Below are positions 1 through 10,842 of a stretch of 64,000 nt of DNA, one piece after another. Each line of letters opens with the position of its first letter. Position 1 is the first letter of the stretch. The notes beneath the pieces are model-generated. The model was not told the origin of the DNA, searched no databases, and was given only the letters and a program-made list of their open reading frames with translations. Location: NCBI GenBank assembly GCA_948474755.1, contig CAOLHI010003150.1, forward strand, positions 162,559 to 226,558. The letters are read 5' to 3'. This DNA comes from Ctenosaura bakeri. Lineage: Eukaryota; Chordata; Lepidosauria; Squamata; Iguanidae. The translations under genes and the position numbers were made by a program.

Positions 1-1561
1 AATATAAATAAGATAAAACAAAGCATTTTAGCTATGTGTTTTTTAATTTGTTGTCATCAAATTAGCAGCTTTCAGCATTTCTATTTACTAGATAGCAAGA
101 GAAACTTCTTTATTTTGCCAAGCCCCACTATCTACACTTTCAAGTTGATTTTTTTAAACACTCACACACATCCCTATGTTGGCATGTAATGCAAATGGAA
201 GCAGCACCACATGCCTTGTTGATGTTCATTTGTCTTGACTCTGTGCCTGTGTCCCAACTAACAAGAGAATCCATGTGCACAACACACTTTGGTCTTCATC
301 TTTCTCCAGCTGGACTGAGGCCAAAGTGTTTTCGCTGGGACACAAAACAGATTCCCACTCCCCTCACACCTCCCTTTGCTACCAATCTGTTTAACAAGTT
401 CCTACACTTGATAGCAAATATTTATTTATCACACTAAACCAGACTGAAGCAAGCTGAGAAACAGTCAGGCAGTCAAGTTGATAAATAGTGACAGGCAGCC
501 CAAGTACATTCTGACTAAGAAGATTTATAACATGATGCTGAACACTAGAGGCTACTTTCATCACCTGACACCCATCCTCCAGTGGAAATGAGGGGCTGAA
601 TATTCCACTTCTGACCAAATGGATGATGAAATGCCAGTGCCCAAAAAGCTCCCACCTCCAGGAAGCAGCTGGTGCAAGCTCCAGTGGTTAGTAAGAGGCC
701 AGAGTCTCCTGCCTTCTTATAACATATCGGCAAGGGGAACACATTCACTTCCAAGGCAGAAAGAACAGCGCCATCTTAAAAGACAGGGAAGCACAGTTTC
801 AATCACTAACACAGGATGTCTACTTAAAATTCTCATTTCCAAGGTCTTCAATTTAGCCGAATGACTGTTCTCATTAAAAATTTTCAAGCCATTGAACTTT
901 ACTGTCTGATTTAACAGAATGGAATATGCATGGATAGTTTCAACATCACAAGCTTGAGTTTATTTTTAAAAATTGCCCTTTGGAAGGATGATACTCTTCC
1001 ATATAGCATCATTTATTTATCTATAAAAATAGCAATGATTTGATTTAAGGTAATACTAAAAAAATACTAAATACTAAAAAACAATAGCAACAATGAAACC
1101 TTTTTGGGGTCTTGAGGAATTGAAAAGAAAGATACACCTAATTTCAGGAGAATTTCTGTTGGAAATTCTAATGCTTGACACATTATTTTCAAGCTTTTGG
1201 AACTATTAAAAAATATGTGGCATTTCATTTTGAAGGTTGATCAACATTGAGTGTCAGGACATGAAATGATTAGAAATGTTGGCACCACTTGGATACGTAT
1301 GTCTACATATCCCCTGAAGATCATTTCATTGGCGCTCAAAGTGACCATTTAACCTTTTCTCCTCCTCCTCTTGGAAATGGATTTAAAGTGCATCTAAATG
1401 CTGAGCTCCTGCTAGAGCAGATGGAAATAAAAAGGATTTAGACATTTCTGTGACAGCCTCCATCCTTTTCAAACATAAATGCCAATCGCCTTAAGGAAAA
1501 ACTGTTCCTTAAATTGAAAACACATTAATATACTTTTCTTTCAGGCACCTCTCTTCTGCTC
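1..1561. other. Unassigned AT-rich sequence
   Basis: I see no gene and no repeat family that I can name. The stretch is AT-rich, with short A and T runs. The short open frames near 190-860 have no recognisable domain and overlap on both strands, as expected by chance. Confidence 0.5.
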
Positions 1562-1640
1562 TTTTCATTTATTTATTGGATTTATACCTCACCTTCTGTG
1601 CAAAACTGAGATTCAAGGTAGCTCACAAAAATGTACAGTA
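1562..1640 (-). repeat. L2-type LINE/SINE 3' tail, reversed
   Basis: An ATTTATTTATTGGATTTATACC segment is followed by a stretch ending in AAGGTAGCTCACA. This is the reverse complement of the usual reptile L2-type 3' tail, in which a 'GGTGGGATATAAATAAATAA' end follows a short conserved segment. Only the tail is present. Confidence 0.5.
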
Positions 1641-1741
1641 GAGTGAAAATGCAGTTAATATACAAAGAAGTTAAAAAATTAAATTTAAAACAAAACTAGA
1701 TTATAAAACATGATTTAAAACACCCTAATAAGCAAAAAGAA

Positions 1742-1925
1742 ATCATAGAATTATAGAGCTGGAAGGGGCTCCATAGGCCACAAAATCCTCTGCTCAATGC
1801 AGGAAATCCAGTTGGAATATCTACCCAGCTGGAGTAGCTGCCCAGCCTCTTTCAGAAAATATCCAGACAAGGAGAATCTACCATCTCTCTAGCCAATTGA
1901 GACCGTTGCTGAACTTACGTACCCT
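1742..1925 (-). repeat. CR1-like LINE 3' fragment, reversed
   Basis: It starts ATCATAGAATTATAGAGCTG and continues with a diverged 'ggaaggggctccataggcc' and 'aatgcaggaa'. This is the antisense of a CR1-family 3' UTR ending in ATTCTATGATTCTATG. It is old and 5'-truncated. Confidence 0.65.
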
Positions 1926-2284
1926 GAACTCCTCCAAATTGCCTTTTTGTGTGTATCTGTGCATGTGAGAAAGATACAGGGAGGAACTGAGGCTAAAAAC
2001 AAGCATCCTCTCAACACGGCATAAATATCTGCACATGGAGTCACTCTGTGTCAGCATGAGACAATCCCCACGCAGAATACCAATGTTGTGCAACACGTGT
2101 CAATGACTGTTTTAATTCACAATGTGGAAAGTGCAATCACAATGTGCAACATTGCTGTTTGTGCAACCCTGCTTCCTTTGCTGTCAGCTGAATACATCTG
2201 TTGCACTATGGAGAATAATTCCATCTAATGCTTAGTGCCATTTATGAATGCATATGTCACTAACAGGATGCTAGCCTATGTTTG

Positions 2285-2287
<3 letters not shown>

Positions 2288-2331
<44 letters not shown>

Positions 2332-2405
2332 CAGAGAGAGATTGAGAAAGAAAGAGAAGGGGAAATGGGAATGCTTGTATAACTGTGTCTGTGAGCCAGA
2401 GGGAG

Positions 2406-2457
<52 letters not shown>
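2288..2457. repeat. Compound (GT)n / (GA)n microsatellite
   Basis: A GT run spans 2288-2323, a second spans 2406-2426, and the second is followed directly by an AG run at 2427-2457. Purine-rich GAGA/GAAA spacer lies between them. The open frames on both strands here are translations of the dinucleotide repeat, not genes. Confidence 0.95.
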
Positions 2458-2461
<4 letters not shown>

Positions 2462-2608
2462 TATGGAAGTGTGTTTGCATGTCTGTGTTTGTGTGTGAGA
2501 AGACTAGAGTCAACTTATACGGCGTAACTTTCCATTTAACTTAAGAACGTAGTTATGCACACATCTGCGGTACACAGAGACAGATCTCAATGAGTTCTGT
2601 GAAACTTA

Positions 2609-2810
2609 GGGCCTTTTCTACACTACACTGTTACAGTGCTATTATTCCACTTTCAACATCCTATGGAATCCTGGGGTTTGCAGTTTAGGGAAGGGCATTT
2701 AGAATTCTCAGCCAGAGAGGTCTTCAGCCTCAGTAAACTAAAACCCCTGAATTCCACAGGATGTTGAAAGTGGAATAATACCACTATAACAGTGTCATGT
2801 GGAAATGGCC
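2609..2810. mobile_element. Harbinger-type MITE, family A
   Basis: This is a 202-bp inverted-repeat element. The 5' arm begins GGGCCTTTTCTACAC and the 3' arm ends GTGGAAATGGCC. Both arms carry the family core, CTATTATTCCACTTTCAACA on the left and its complement on the right. The target duplication TTA flanks it at 2606-2608 and 2811-2813. It has no coding capacity. The 3-bp TTA/TAA duplication and GGCC termini fit PIF/Harbinger (Tourist-like) miniature elements. Confidence 0.85.
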
Positions 2811-2819
2811 TTACTGTCA

Positions 2820-4489
2820 GATAAATGCGTATGGGAATTTAACTTGAGTGAGAAATTTTAAAAGGCTATTGGAAATGCATCAATTTTTAATCCCCACCCC
2901 CAACTGTTTGATGCTTTTTTCCAACTATTTTAACTAATTTCATTCCATTCATCTCCTGGAGCTGTAGGTGTTGTATATTATTTTCCTCCAACCCTTAACA
3001 ACAATCCTGTGAAAGCTTTATGGGACAGCAGGAATTTGAAACTGATAATGCAGTCAGGAGAATCTAGAAAATCTTTAAATTATACAATTGGAAGGGGTCC
3101 CAAGAGTCATCTAATTCAGTGCAAGAATCACTGTATGATGTGAGCCATTATATGTTCCATTCTATCATTCTAACTCAAAACAGGATATTGTAGAGCTAGG
3201 AAAGTTGCAGAAAAGATAAACAATCATTATCAGAGGGTTGAAACTCTTCCTTTGCCAGGAAAAGTAAAGTGTTGAAGGTTTCTGAAATCTTCTGGGTAAG
3301 CCCCAAGATGTTAAATTGGGTTGCCATTCTGAGTATGCATTATAGTGCACTTGTTGATGGAATTCAGTATCTGTTTTTTGGGGGAGGAGTAATGTTATTT
3401 TTATTATTTTTTCCTGAATAATTATCATGTGCTACACCTTTATTCAAATTGTGTTCATAAAAAAAATTAGGGTTTTTCCCCCCTCCGCTGCCACTTCTTC
3501 ATTCGTAAGTAAAACATCATTTAATCTCCAATTAAATTGGCTAATATTTTTGTTTGTTCCATGGTCAGCATTACCACATTATGATATGAGACAGTCTTTG
3601 ATAGTGTTTCCATATCTTTAATACTATTACACAGTGATTTAGGTGTTAAAAACATGTCAATTCTGAAAAAGAATTTGAGCCTTTTGGAATAAAATGTATA
3701 TTCTCAAGCATCTTCATACATCAGTCTCCAGCTCTGTTGCCCATAAGTGCATAGACATCTATAATTAATTCCACACACCCCCTCCCCGCAGCTTGGGTTT
3801 CTACTGCAGTGTAACAACCTTCTGGATCTTAAAAAGCTTTTCTGGATTCAATTTTAGTTTTTCATATACCACTACTCTCCTTTTCTTTTATCCATAGAGG
3901 CTTCAAACTTTTCCCAATTTGAGTTTTTTCAAGTACTTATCCTTTTTTCTGATATGGATTTCTTGCAAGGAAATTTAATGATTTTTTTTTTCTAAATAAT
4001 GAAAAATCTTCCTTTTTCTTTAAGCAGGGGAATTCATTCCTCTCTTATTCCAAGAAAGTAGTTTTAAAGTGATTTTAGTCCTCCTCATTCAAGCCCATAT
4101 CCAATTTTGGCTGGCCCAAAGCATTCTTATTTTCATCATTGCCACTGCTTTCCCCTTTGGAGTGTTGCTCAAATACCTTTCTGTCATCCTCTTGCTCTTT
4201 TGGAGTCTTCAATTCTCTGTCATCCTCCTGTTCTGGATTCTCCAGCCCAAATACTTGCCACTTCTGTGCAAAAATTCTTTTCCCTTTAAAATAGTATTCA
4301 AATTAAATCTCTGGCATACAACAATTCCTTCCAGGTTTCCCCATCCAAAAGGAATTCCTTGTTGCTTCAATTCGTTTGTCAAGAAGGCATACTTTTTCTT
4401 TTTTCTCAAGATATGCATGAGCAAATCTTTAAAAATATCACCTCATTGCCATCAATCTGCATCTTGTTCCAGTAATGGTGTTGCAGAAC
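2820..4489. other. Mostly unassigned, with one CR1 scrap
   Basis: The region is AT-rich and without a supported gene. A short antisense CR1-like scrap lies near 3075-3140 (an 'aattggaaggggtccc' followed by 'gtgcaagaatc'). The 184-codon frame at 4069-4623 is low-complexity hydrophobic translation of T-rich DNA and runs into the miniature element at 4493, so I do not call it a gene. Confidence 0.5.
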
Positions 4490-4492
4490 TCT

Positions 4493-4907
4493 GGCCCATT
4501 CCGCAGCTTACCTTTTTTGGCTCTGGGGTTTGGGGATCGCATGAGCAGCTTCCAGTGAGAGGCTCGCGCATCTTCGCTGCTTCAGCTCCACACGAGCTGC
4601 CTGCTCCCAAGCAGGCAGAGTGAGAGCCCTGCCTCTTCCTCCTGCAATGCAGCCTGGGAGTTTCCCAGTCTGCGCTGGGGCAGGAAGCATGACCGCCGTG
4701 GCTCTGGAGGCTCCGTATGCATGGTAAGTGTGCTTGGGCCCTGGAGCAATGCACAATCGTGCACCATTTTCAGCTGAAAGCCAAAAATGAAAAAGTGCCA
4801 GGCCCTGGAGCATCGCACAATTGTGAGTGCATCATGCAGATCACTCCTCACAATCACGTGATGCTCCAGGCGCCCTTTTGCATGGCAAATGCCATGCGAA
4901 AAGGGCC
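4493..4907 (+). mobile_element. Harbinger-type non-autonomous element, family B
   Basis: This is a 415-bp element with GGCCCATTCCGCA at its left end and TGCGAAAAGGGCC at its right end. An exact TCT target duplication lies at 4490-4492 and 4908-4910. The interior is GC-richer than the flanks and is shared with 48202-48623 and 54301-54704, including 'gatcgcatgagcagc', 'cctgcctcttcc' and 'gaagcatgac'. An ATG|GTAAGT splice-donor-like site is at 4721-4729. The overlapping open frames are cargo translation with no recognised domain. Confidence 0.8.
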
Positions 4908-4910
4908 TCT

Positions 4911-5505
4911 GTCTCCTATTTGCTTCCTTAAAAAGTACACAATTATATCTCTAGGTAGAGTTCTCTGCCTAGCTATTACTGAATCCAGAAAATAAATTTT
5001 ATCAATTTTCCAAGAGAAATCTATCTTTGGGATTTCCAGGAATCAATCACTTTTAAGTAAACATCTTCATTCTGCATCTCTGAAGTTCCTCTTATTTTAA
5101 TACATCTCTCTCTCTCTTTCTTTAAGGTTAGGAAGACTAACATCATTTTGTTCTTGTTCTAATAGTATTTCCATCCATCAGCCATCGTGCTTCTTTGTTT
5201 AATGATACTTCATGTTAGGCTTTAAGAAAGTTGGATCCATGCTGTTTATTACCACTCAGCAGTGGTGAGACATGGCTTTATTGTTCTTCCAGTTCTGCAT
5301 GGTCCTCCCATACTTCCAGGGACTCCTTTGAGTTTCCCCTAGGTGCCCAGATTGGAATAGTCAGGAACTTAGAGGTTATCCTCCAATTCCGTCTTGCCAG
5401 AAGAATATTTTTTGCACATTTTAAATATTCTAAACCAGTTCCTACCACATGTTGCAGTCTGTCCCCAGCAAGACAGCTCAGGGACTGAGCCACAGAGAAA
5501 GCAAG
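4911..5505. other. Unassigned AT-rich sequence
   Basis: No gene or named repeat is visible. A short (CT)n-like run lies near 5106-5120. Confidence 0.45.
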
Positions 5506-5509
5506 ATTG

Positions 5510-5785
5510 TTTTCTGAAGCTCAAAAGAATAGAACACAAACCAATGGATTCAAATTATGAGAAAAGAGATTTCACCTGAACATTAGGAAGAACAGTGGAA
5601 TAGACTGCTAGGAGGATGGTGGACTCCCCATCTTTGAAGGTCTTTAAGCAGATGTTGGATTGCAGGAGTGCTGTAATTGGTTATTGGCTTTTAGGATTGC
5701 TGTAATTGGTTATTTCCTCATGGCAGGGAGTTGATTAGATGGCCTTAGTGGTTCCTCCAACTCTAGGATTCTCTGATTCTATGAA
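5510..5785 (+). repeat. CR1-like LINE 3' end
   Basis: It matches the last part of the CR1 copy at 36145-37068: 'agaatagaacacaaacca', then 'aaagagatttcacctgaaca', then 'catggcagggagttg', ending in a run like GATTCTCTGATTCTATGA. It is 5'-truncated. A short direct duplication of 'attgctgtaattggttatt' near 5665-5712 is peculiar to this copy. Confidence 0.75.
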
Positions 5786-5789
5786 TCCA

Positions 5790-6344
5790 ATGTGGGGATA
5801 TTATATATCTAGTTCTCTGGACAAGGACAGTTGATAAAAATTGTTCCACGTAGGAAATTACCCTCTAAAATCTAGCAGTTCTCTGAAGCTGATTTTTCTC
5901 AAGCTGTCACTTTTGCCAGTGTCTGTCTCTTGAGTGGAGAAGGTCAACCTCTGGCTCTCCTCCCGGATCCTGAAGGGGAACTGGATTCCTTTTGGAGGCT
6001 CCAGGCTCTGCCTCAGTGTCCAATATCCTCAGGAGAAGTCTGGAAGTGGAAGCACCCTACCCTTCCTGTTTGTTACTTTTGAGCCATTAAAATATTGGAT
6101 AATGTGAATCTTATCTGCTGAGATGCTGCCAATCTCCATAAGGGGTTTTCTGCTATAGTTGCTGTCAGAAACCGAATCACTCAAGTTGAATGCTCCCCAG
6201 GCAGACAGGCTATCACCTCTGCAGTGAAAGGTTTCTCTCCCAGTAGCTGAAGGATTTCTCACTTTAAAACAGAACAGCCATTACCTTGCAATTATCATTT
6301 TAGGTAAAGAAGTTAGAAAGTTGCCATAGAGCATTTGCTCGTCT
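5790..6344. other. Unassigned sequence
   Basis: No gene or named element is recognised. The 77-codon minus-strand frame at 6029-6262 shows no known domain. Confidence 0.45.
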
Positions 6345-6535
6345 TTTGGTTCTTGTATACCTTCAAGTTGTTTCTGACTTATAGTGACCCAAAAATGATC
6401 TTATCACAGTGTTTTCTTGGCAAAATTTGTGCAGAGAGGGTTTGTCTGTGACTTCCTCAAATGCTGAGAGAGGGTGACTTGCCCAAGGTCATCCAGTGGG
6501 TTTCCGTGATTAAATGGGGATTCATGCCCTTGCCA
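6345..6535 (-). repeat. Lizard-type tRNA-derived SINE, reversed
   Basis: Reading right to left it has the SINE order: a degenerate promoter-box region, 'cccactggatgaccttgg', 'ctctctcagcatttg', 'tgccaagaaaac', then the 'gtcagaaacaacttgaagg' tail. The same order is seen at 23276, 57318, 60308 and 62545. Confidence 0.7.
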
Positions 6536-7010
6536 TCAAGTCAATTTTGATTTTTGGTGGCTGCTGAATGACAAACTCCAAGATCCCCAGTCCCAAACTG
6601 TCATGTTCAGATTTTGCAAACCAAGGGCTGTGGCTTCTTTGAGTCAATCCACCTGTAGTGGGATCTCCGTCTTTTCTTACTGCCTTCCACTTGACCCCAT
6701 ATTATTGTCTTTTCCAGTGAGTCACATTGTCTCATGAGACATCCAAACTATGACAGCCTCAGTGTAATCATCCTGCTTTCTAGTGAAAGTTCTGATTTGC
6801 TGTAGGACCTAGTGATCTGTCTATTTGACAACTCATGGTATCTGCAGAATTCCTCCAGAACCATATTTCAAATGAATTGATTTTCTTTCTTTGTTTAATG
6901 TTGAGATTTCATACCCATACATAGAAATTAGAAATACTGGGTGATTTGGAATTTGGTGTTTAGCGATATGCCTTTATATTTGAGGATCTTACCTAATTCC
7001 TTCATGGCTA
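6536..7010 (-). repeat. Possible antisense LINE 3' remnant
   Basis: On the minus strand the stretch reads as a decayed frame with a basic, tryptophan-containing segment (near 6620-6720). It resembles the C-terminal region of some non-LTR reverse transcriptases of the RTE or related clades. Stops and frameshifts interrupt it. The assignment rests on general resemblance only. Confidence 0.25.
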
Positions 7011-7025
7011 CCTTTCCAAATCTTA

Positions 7026-7058
7026 GGCCATTTCTGCATTAGACTGTTATAGTGCTGC

Positions 7059-7109
<51 letters not shown>

Positions 7110-7116
7110 ATTATGC

Positions 7117-7171
<55 letters not shown>

Positions 7172-7293
7172 GTTATTATTATTCTCGACATTCTATAGAA
7201 TCCTGAGGTTTGCAGTTTAGGGAGAGGCCTTTGATTCCATAGGAAGTTGCAAATAGAATAATAGCACTGTAGTAGTCTAAAGCAGAAATGGCC
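7026..7293. mobile_element. Harbinger-type MITE, family A, with internal microsatellite
   Basis: The left end is GGCCATTTCTGCATTAGACT and the right end is AGCAGAAATGGCC. The TTA target duplication lies at 7023-7025 and 7294-7296. The usual left core after 'gttatagtgct' is replaced by a (GAT)n run at 7059-7110 and an (ATT)n run at about 7118-7183. The element then resumes with 'cgacattctatagaatcctg'. Confidence 0.85.
7059..7183. repeat. (GAT)n-(ATT)n microsatellite
   Basis: About 17 GAT units are followed, after a short break, by about 20 ATT units. The array lies inside the miniature element at 7026-7293 and probably expanded after insertion from its 'ctattatt' core. Confidence 0.95.
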
Positions 7294-7299
7294 TTAGTC

Positions 7300-8395
7300 T
7301 TCTTCTGATTTCCTGACTAGAGTGTTCATTTTGGATAATGACTGAGCCAAAATATAGGAAATCTTTAGAGCATGAGAGCCATTAGAACACACCAGACTAT
7401 TTTCCCATTTAACACAGTGTTGTCTACCATCACATGCCACAACTCTCCAGAATTTTAGATGCAATTCCATTCCCCAGCTGTTATTTGCTGCACCATGCAC
7501 AAACATAGTGCTTACACTCTCTCCCAGCAGTAGATAAGGAATATGGTACTGCATTTCTGATTCAATTTAGCACTTGTAAACTTTATTTTCCTTCACAAAG
7601 GCTCCCAAAATCATCAAGCCTCAGAATTATAGCACAAAAAAGTAAATTTTGCAAGCTCTGCCTAGAAGAAAAATAAAGATATCAGATGGGATGCTCCCAC
7701 AGACTTCCTGCTTCTCATCAAAGCTCTCAGTCATGCTGTAAATTAACTTTCTTGTTTAATAAACTGGGTGGCCTGTGTGCATACGTACGCATTAATTCTT
7801 TCACTGTTCCAAATTTAAGTTTCATCTGACATAAAAAAAAAAATCTCTTCCCAGTAGATAAAACAATGTATCAGCAAATCCACACTGATGTATCTGAGAG
7901 CACAAAATTATGATTGGGCACAATTTATTTTATATGTATCATTTGACAATGGCACACATTATTAATCTTCCATAAATATTTTTGGTAAAGGGGTAAATTA
8001 TTGTTATTTGTTTTGTGTGGACATTAATGCCTCCTTTGGTTCTAATATATAGTGTTACTTTTAGTCCCATATGTCCAAGCTCAGCCTCTGGTTCTGTTCA
8101 GATGACAAATTAAGGCAGACAAATAAACCATGCCAAACTTTGAATAAACTGGGAGGCATGTTTATTAGTGACCTACCATCTAAATTAGGTAACTTGAACT
8201 GTCCTTGTTCCCCCAGGGGCTACATAGCTAAAAATGTCACCCAGAAGCAGTGGATATTCTACTTCTCATTTGAAAAACTCATATTTTTTGTTAGTTTGAG
8301 GTGGGTTTGTGCCCTATTTAAAATGTAAGTCTCATCTTTTTAGCCAGAAAAGGAAAGTTGGAAGGAGTCAGTGGCTGCAAAACAAACAAATATAT
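7300..8395. other. Unassigned AT-rich sequence
   Basis: No gene and no recognised repeat. Open frames here are short, without domains, and on both strands. Confidence 0.45.
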
Positions 8396-8552
8396 AATAT
8401 TCATTTATTATTTGTATATTTATTTATTTATATATACTATATAAAAGTCAAAGTTTGTCTGTGAGTTTGTCTGTCTGTTTGCGTCAGGCAGGTGAAGACC
8501 TCATGCGATTGGCTGTGTGGGGCAAGAAGACCTCATATGATTAGCTGACTCT
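8395..8552. other. AT-rich head and short direct repeat of an unclassified element
   Basis: A TATATAC/TATATAAAAG stretch (8400-8448) leads into 'gtttgtctgtgagtttgtc'. A near-duplicate follows: 'gaagacctcatgcgattggc' (8494 onward) and 'gaagacctcatatgattagc' (8527 onward). Together with the 139-bp tandem pair just downstream it looks like one composite repeat that I cannot classify. Confidence 0.4.
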
Positions 8553-8625
8553 GAAGATTCTATGGAATTCTGGGGCTGGTAGTTTAGGGAGGGGCTTTTA
8601 GAATTCTCAGCCAAAGAACTCTTGG
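8553..8625. mobile_element. Family A MITE fragment
   Basis: It carries only the middle of the left arm and spacer: 'attctatggaattctgggg', 'tagtttagggaggggctttt' and 'agaattctcagcca'. Both terminal GGCC ends are missing. Confidence 0.6.
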
Positions 8626-8905
8626 GCCTGGCCGGTTGCTATGGAGATGAGGCCTACCAGCAAGAAGAAGGGTAGTGTATTCCCTCAGGAACCCAACCTC
8701 TGTATGTTAATGACTCTGAATTCAGATTGGGTTGGGGAATATGGGGATAAGTTACAGGTACTGGAATAGGCTGGCTGCTATGGAGATGAGGCTAGCAGCA
8801 AGGAGGAGGACAGCGTATTCCCTCAGGAACCCAAACTGTGTATGCAAATAACTCTGAATATAGATTGCATTGGGAAATATGGGGAAAATTACAGGTATTG
8901 GAGAA
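8626..8905. repeat. Tandem duplication, 139-bp unit, two copies
   Basis: Two adjacent units share 'gctatggagatgaggc', 'gtattccctcaggaaccc', 'gaata/gaattcagattg' and 'ttacaggtactgga/ttacaggtattgga'. The offset between 'gctatgg' at 8638 and at 8777 is 139 bp. The copies have diverged moderately. I do not recognise the family. Confidence 0.75.
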
Positions 8906-8959
8906 GACAGTTTGGTGAGTTATTGAGAGGAAAACAAAATCCTGCGCAATGTCAGGTAA

Positions 8960-8998
8960 ATACACACACACACACACACATACATACATACATATATT
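8960..8998. repeat. (CA)n-(CATA)n microsatellite
   Basis: ACACAC units pass into CATACATACATA. Confidence 0.9.
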
Positions 8999-9082
8999 CC
9001 CTTTGGGTTCTGCATACAGCCCTTGGAATGCACTTTGCCCACCTCTGCTCTGAATGGCCTGTCTCTCAGTCACACACTTTGT

Positions 9083-9135
9083 AGTCCAAAAAACATCTGG
9101 AGGGTGTTAGGTTGCCCTCCTGTGGTCTATGCTGC
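9083..9135. mobile_element. Short hAT-like MITE fragment
   Basis: It reads TTGTAGTCCAAAAAACATCT then 'ggagggtgttaggttg'. This is one arm of the 'gtagtccaaaa / ttttggactac' miniature element also seen at 13335, 37076 and 44367. Confidence 0.45.
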
Positions 9136-9349
9136 AGTTTGGCCATGATTTTATTTTATTTTTTTTATTTTATTTTAATGTTTCCTTTCTCTTGGCATTG
9201 GAGACAAGGTGGCTCAGATCAGTGAAAGAGAGAAAATAAATCCTGTTTGATATAAATTTTTGAACAAGAGAACAAATAACATTTCTATTAAAAACACCAA
9301 ATTACCACAACAGGAAAGCATTGTGATGTTTGGTTTTGTTTGTATGTGT

Positions 9350-9480
9350 CACCTTATAAATCACCTGTCACCTTATGGTAACTCACTGAATTTCATAGGG
9401 TTTTCTTAGGCAACGAATATTCCAAGATGTTCTTCCAATACCTTCCTCTGAAATATAGCCTATAGAACCCAGTATTCCTT
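9350..9480 (-). repeat. Degenerate SINE, reversed
   Basis: 'gtcaccttatggtaactcac' and 'tttcatagggttttcttagg' are the reversed tail half of the lizard-type SINE. Confidence 0.5.
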
Positions 9481-9488
9481 GATGAGAA

Positions 9489-9527
9489 AGCCAGCACGGT
9501 ACAGTGGTTTGAACATTGGACTACAAC
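9489..9527 (+). repeat. SINE head truncated by LTR insertion
   Basis: 'agccagcacggtacagtgg' followed by 'ttggactacaac' is the tRNA-derived head of the SINE. It stops at 9527, where the LTR begins. Confidence 0.65.
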
Positions 9528-10047
9528 TGTTACTTTGGCCCAGGCCTACCTGGTGATAGCACTAGATATCTCTTTTGATATCAAAACCATTTGGCCTTCC
9601 TCTGCCACCCCACTCCACGTATTTGCGAGGCCTCCAGACAAGCACGTAAACAGGTGCGGCCGGTAATTGCTGGACATTCCATTCTCCACCTAGGCAGGCA
9701 GAACAGAGCCACTTCGTTGCTTCAGGGACCTCTCCTGCAAACACCCTTTTGCTTAAGTGCAACACTAACAAAGGCGCCCGGCTCTGAGCGGATAGTCTTA
9801 CAAAGCCAAGCTAAGCACCTGCATTTGCATACTGGCTACACTATTGTTGATTCAGCGCTAAGCCGATCACGTTAAACTTGATCTTTTCCAAAGCTTTGTC
9901 CTGCTCCAAACTCTCATTGTTCTCACCGAGTAAGGCATGGCCTGCAGTCACAATTCAGCCTATATAAAAACCCCCGATTCCGAGATCACCTCGGATCGCT
10001 TGCCCCGTTTGGATCACTCCAAAGCCACAAAGCCCTGCTTAAATAAA
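9528..10047 (+). mobile_element. LTR, 3'-truncated
   Basis: It begins TGTTACTTTGGCCCAGGCC and follows the LTR family (compare the reverse of 22132-23109): GATATC palindrome region, 'ggacattccattctcc', 'cctgcagtcacaattc', then a TATATAAA box at 9961-9968 and an AATAAA at 10042-10047. After the poly(A) signal it no longer matches the other copies, and the GTAACA end is missing. The distance from TATA to poly(A) signal is only about 80 bp, against about 270 bp in the copy at 44697, so an internal loss is also likely. Confidence 0.7.
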
Positions 10048-10397
10048 ATGGTCTTCACTTGCTGGTGGAACAAGAGTAGATGGTAGGCCAACCAAACCTG
10101 CCATGGGAGGGAATTTCACAAGCTGGGAGCAGTCATGGAGATGATTTTCTCCCTCATCCTTGCTAACAACATCTGTGATAGTAGTGTGACAGAGAGGAAG
10201 CCTCTTCACAAAAATCTCAAAAGATCTTAAAGAGCCAGGCAGACTTGTGCAATCACACCTAGGAATAGCACCCAGAATGCAACTGTTACATCAAGTTACT
10301 TACAAGTTTAGAAAGGGCCACACAATGATGGCAAGGCAGCAGTAAGGTGTAAAGAATGTTTCCCACATTTCTAATCTTCAAGAAGACTTGTGTCTAC
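10048..10397. other. Unassigned sequence after truncated LTR
   Basis: It does not match the U5 part of the other LTR copies and holds no gene. It could be a diverged LTR 3' part or unrelated flank. Confidence 0.35.
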
Positions 10398-10842
10398 AGA
10401 ATCATAGAAGGAGCCTCATGGGCCATCAAGTCCAACTGCCTGGTCAATGCAGGAATTCCTGCTAGCGTATTTTTTTGAATTGGTCAAGAGAAAGAGACCT
10501 CACTACCTCGCCAGGCAATTGGTTCTATAGCTGAAACTGCTCAAATGGTCAAGTTCCTTCTAATGTTCAGTAGAATTTTACCCTCTTATAACTTAAAATC
10601 ATTAAACCTGGTTATATACTCTAGGGCAGCAGAAAATATGCCTGCCCCTTCCTCTCAGCCCTTGAGATATTTAAAGAGTGCAATCATATCATCCCTCAAT
10701 CTTGTCTTCACCAAGCTGAACATGCCCAACTTCTTCAACTTCTCCTTCTATGTTCTCCATACCTTGGATCATCCTTGCTGTTCTTCTTTGAACCCGCTGC
10801 AACTTGTCTATATGCTGCTTAAAATTAGGTGCCCAGAACTGA
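10398..10842 (-). repeat. CR1/L3-like LINE fragment, reversed
   Basis: Reading on the minus strand, 'cagttctgggcacctaattt' is followed by diverged CR1 coding sequence ('caaagaagaacagcaagg'), then the 3' UTR with 'gcaggaattcctgc' and the TTCTATGATTCTG end at 10398. The 142-codon plus-strand frame at 10545-10973 is a shadow of this LINE. Confidence 0.7.

Noticed and set aside
2271..2527. Open frames on both strands with repetitive residues
   Set aside because: They are translations of the GT and GA microsatellites.
4069..4623. 184-codon open frame on the plus strand
   Set aside because: It is T-rich hydrophobic translation that runs into the family B element at 4493. It has no domain and no initiation context.
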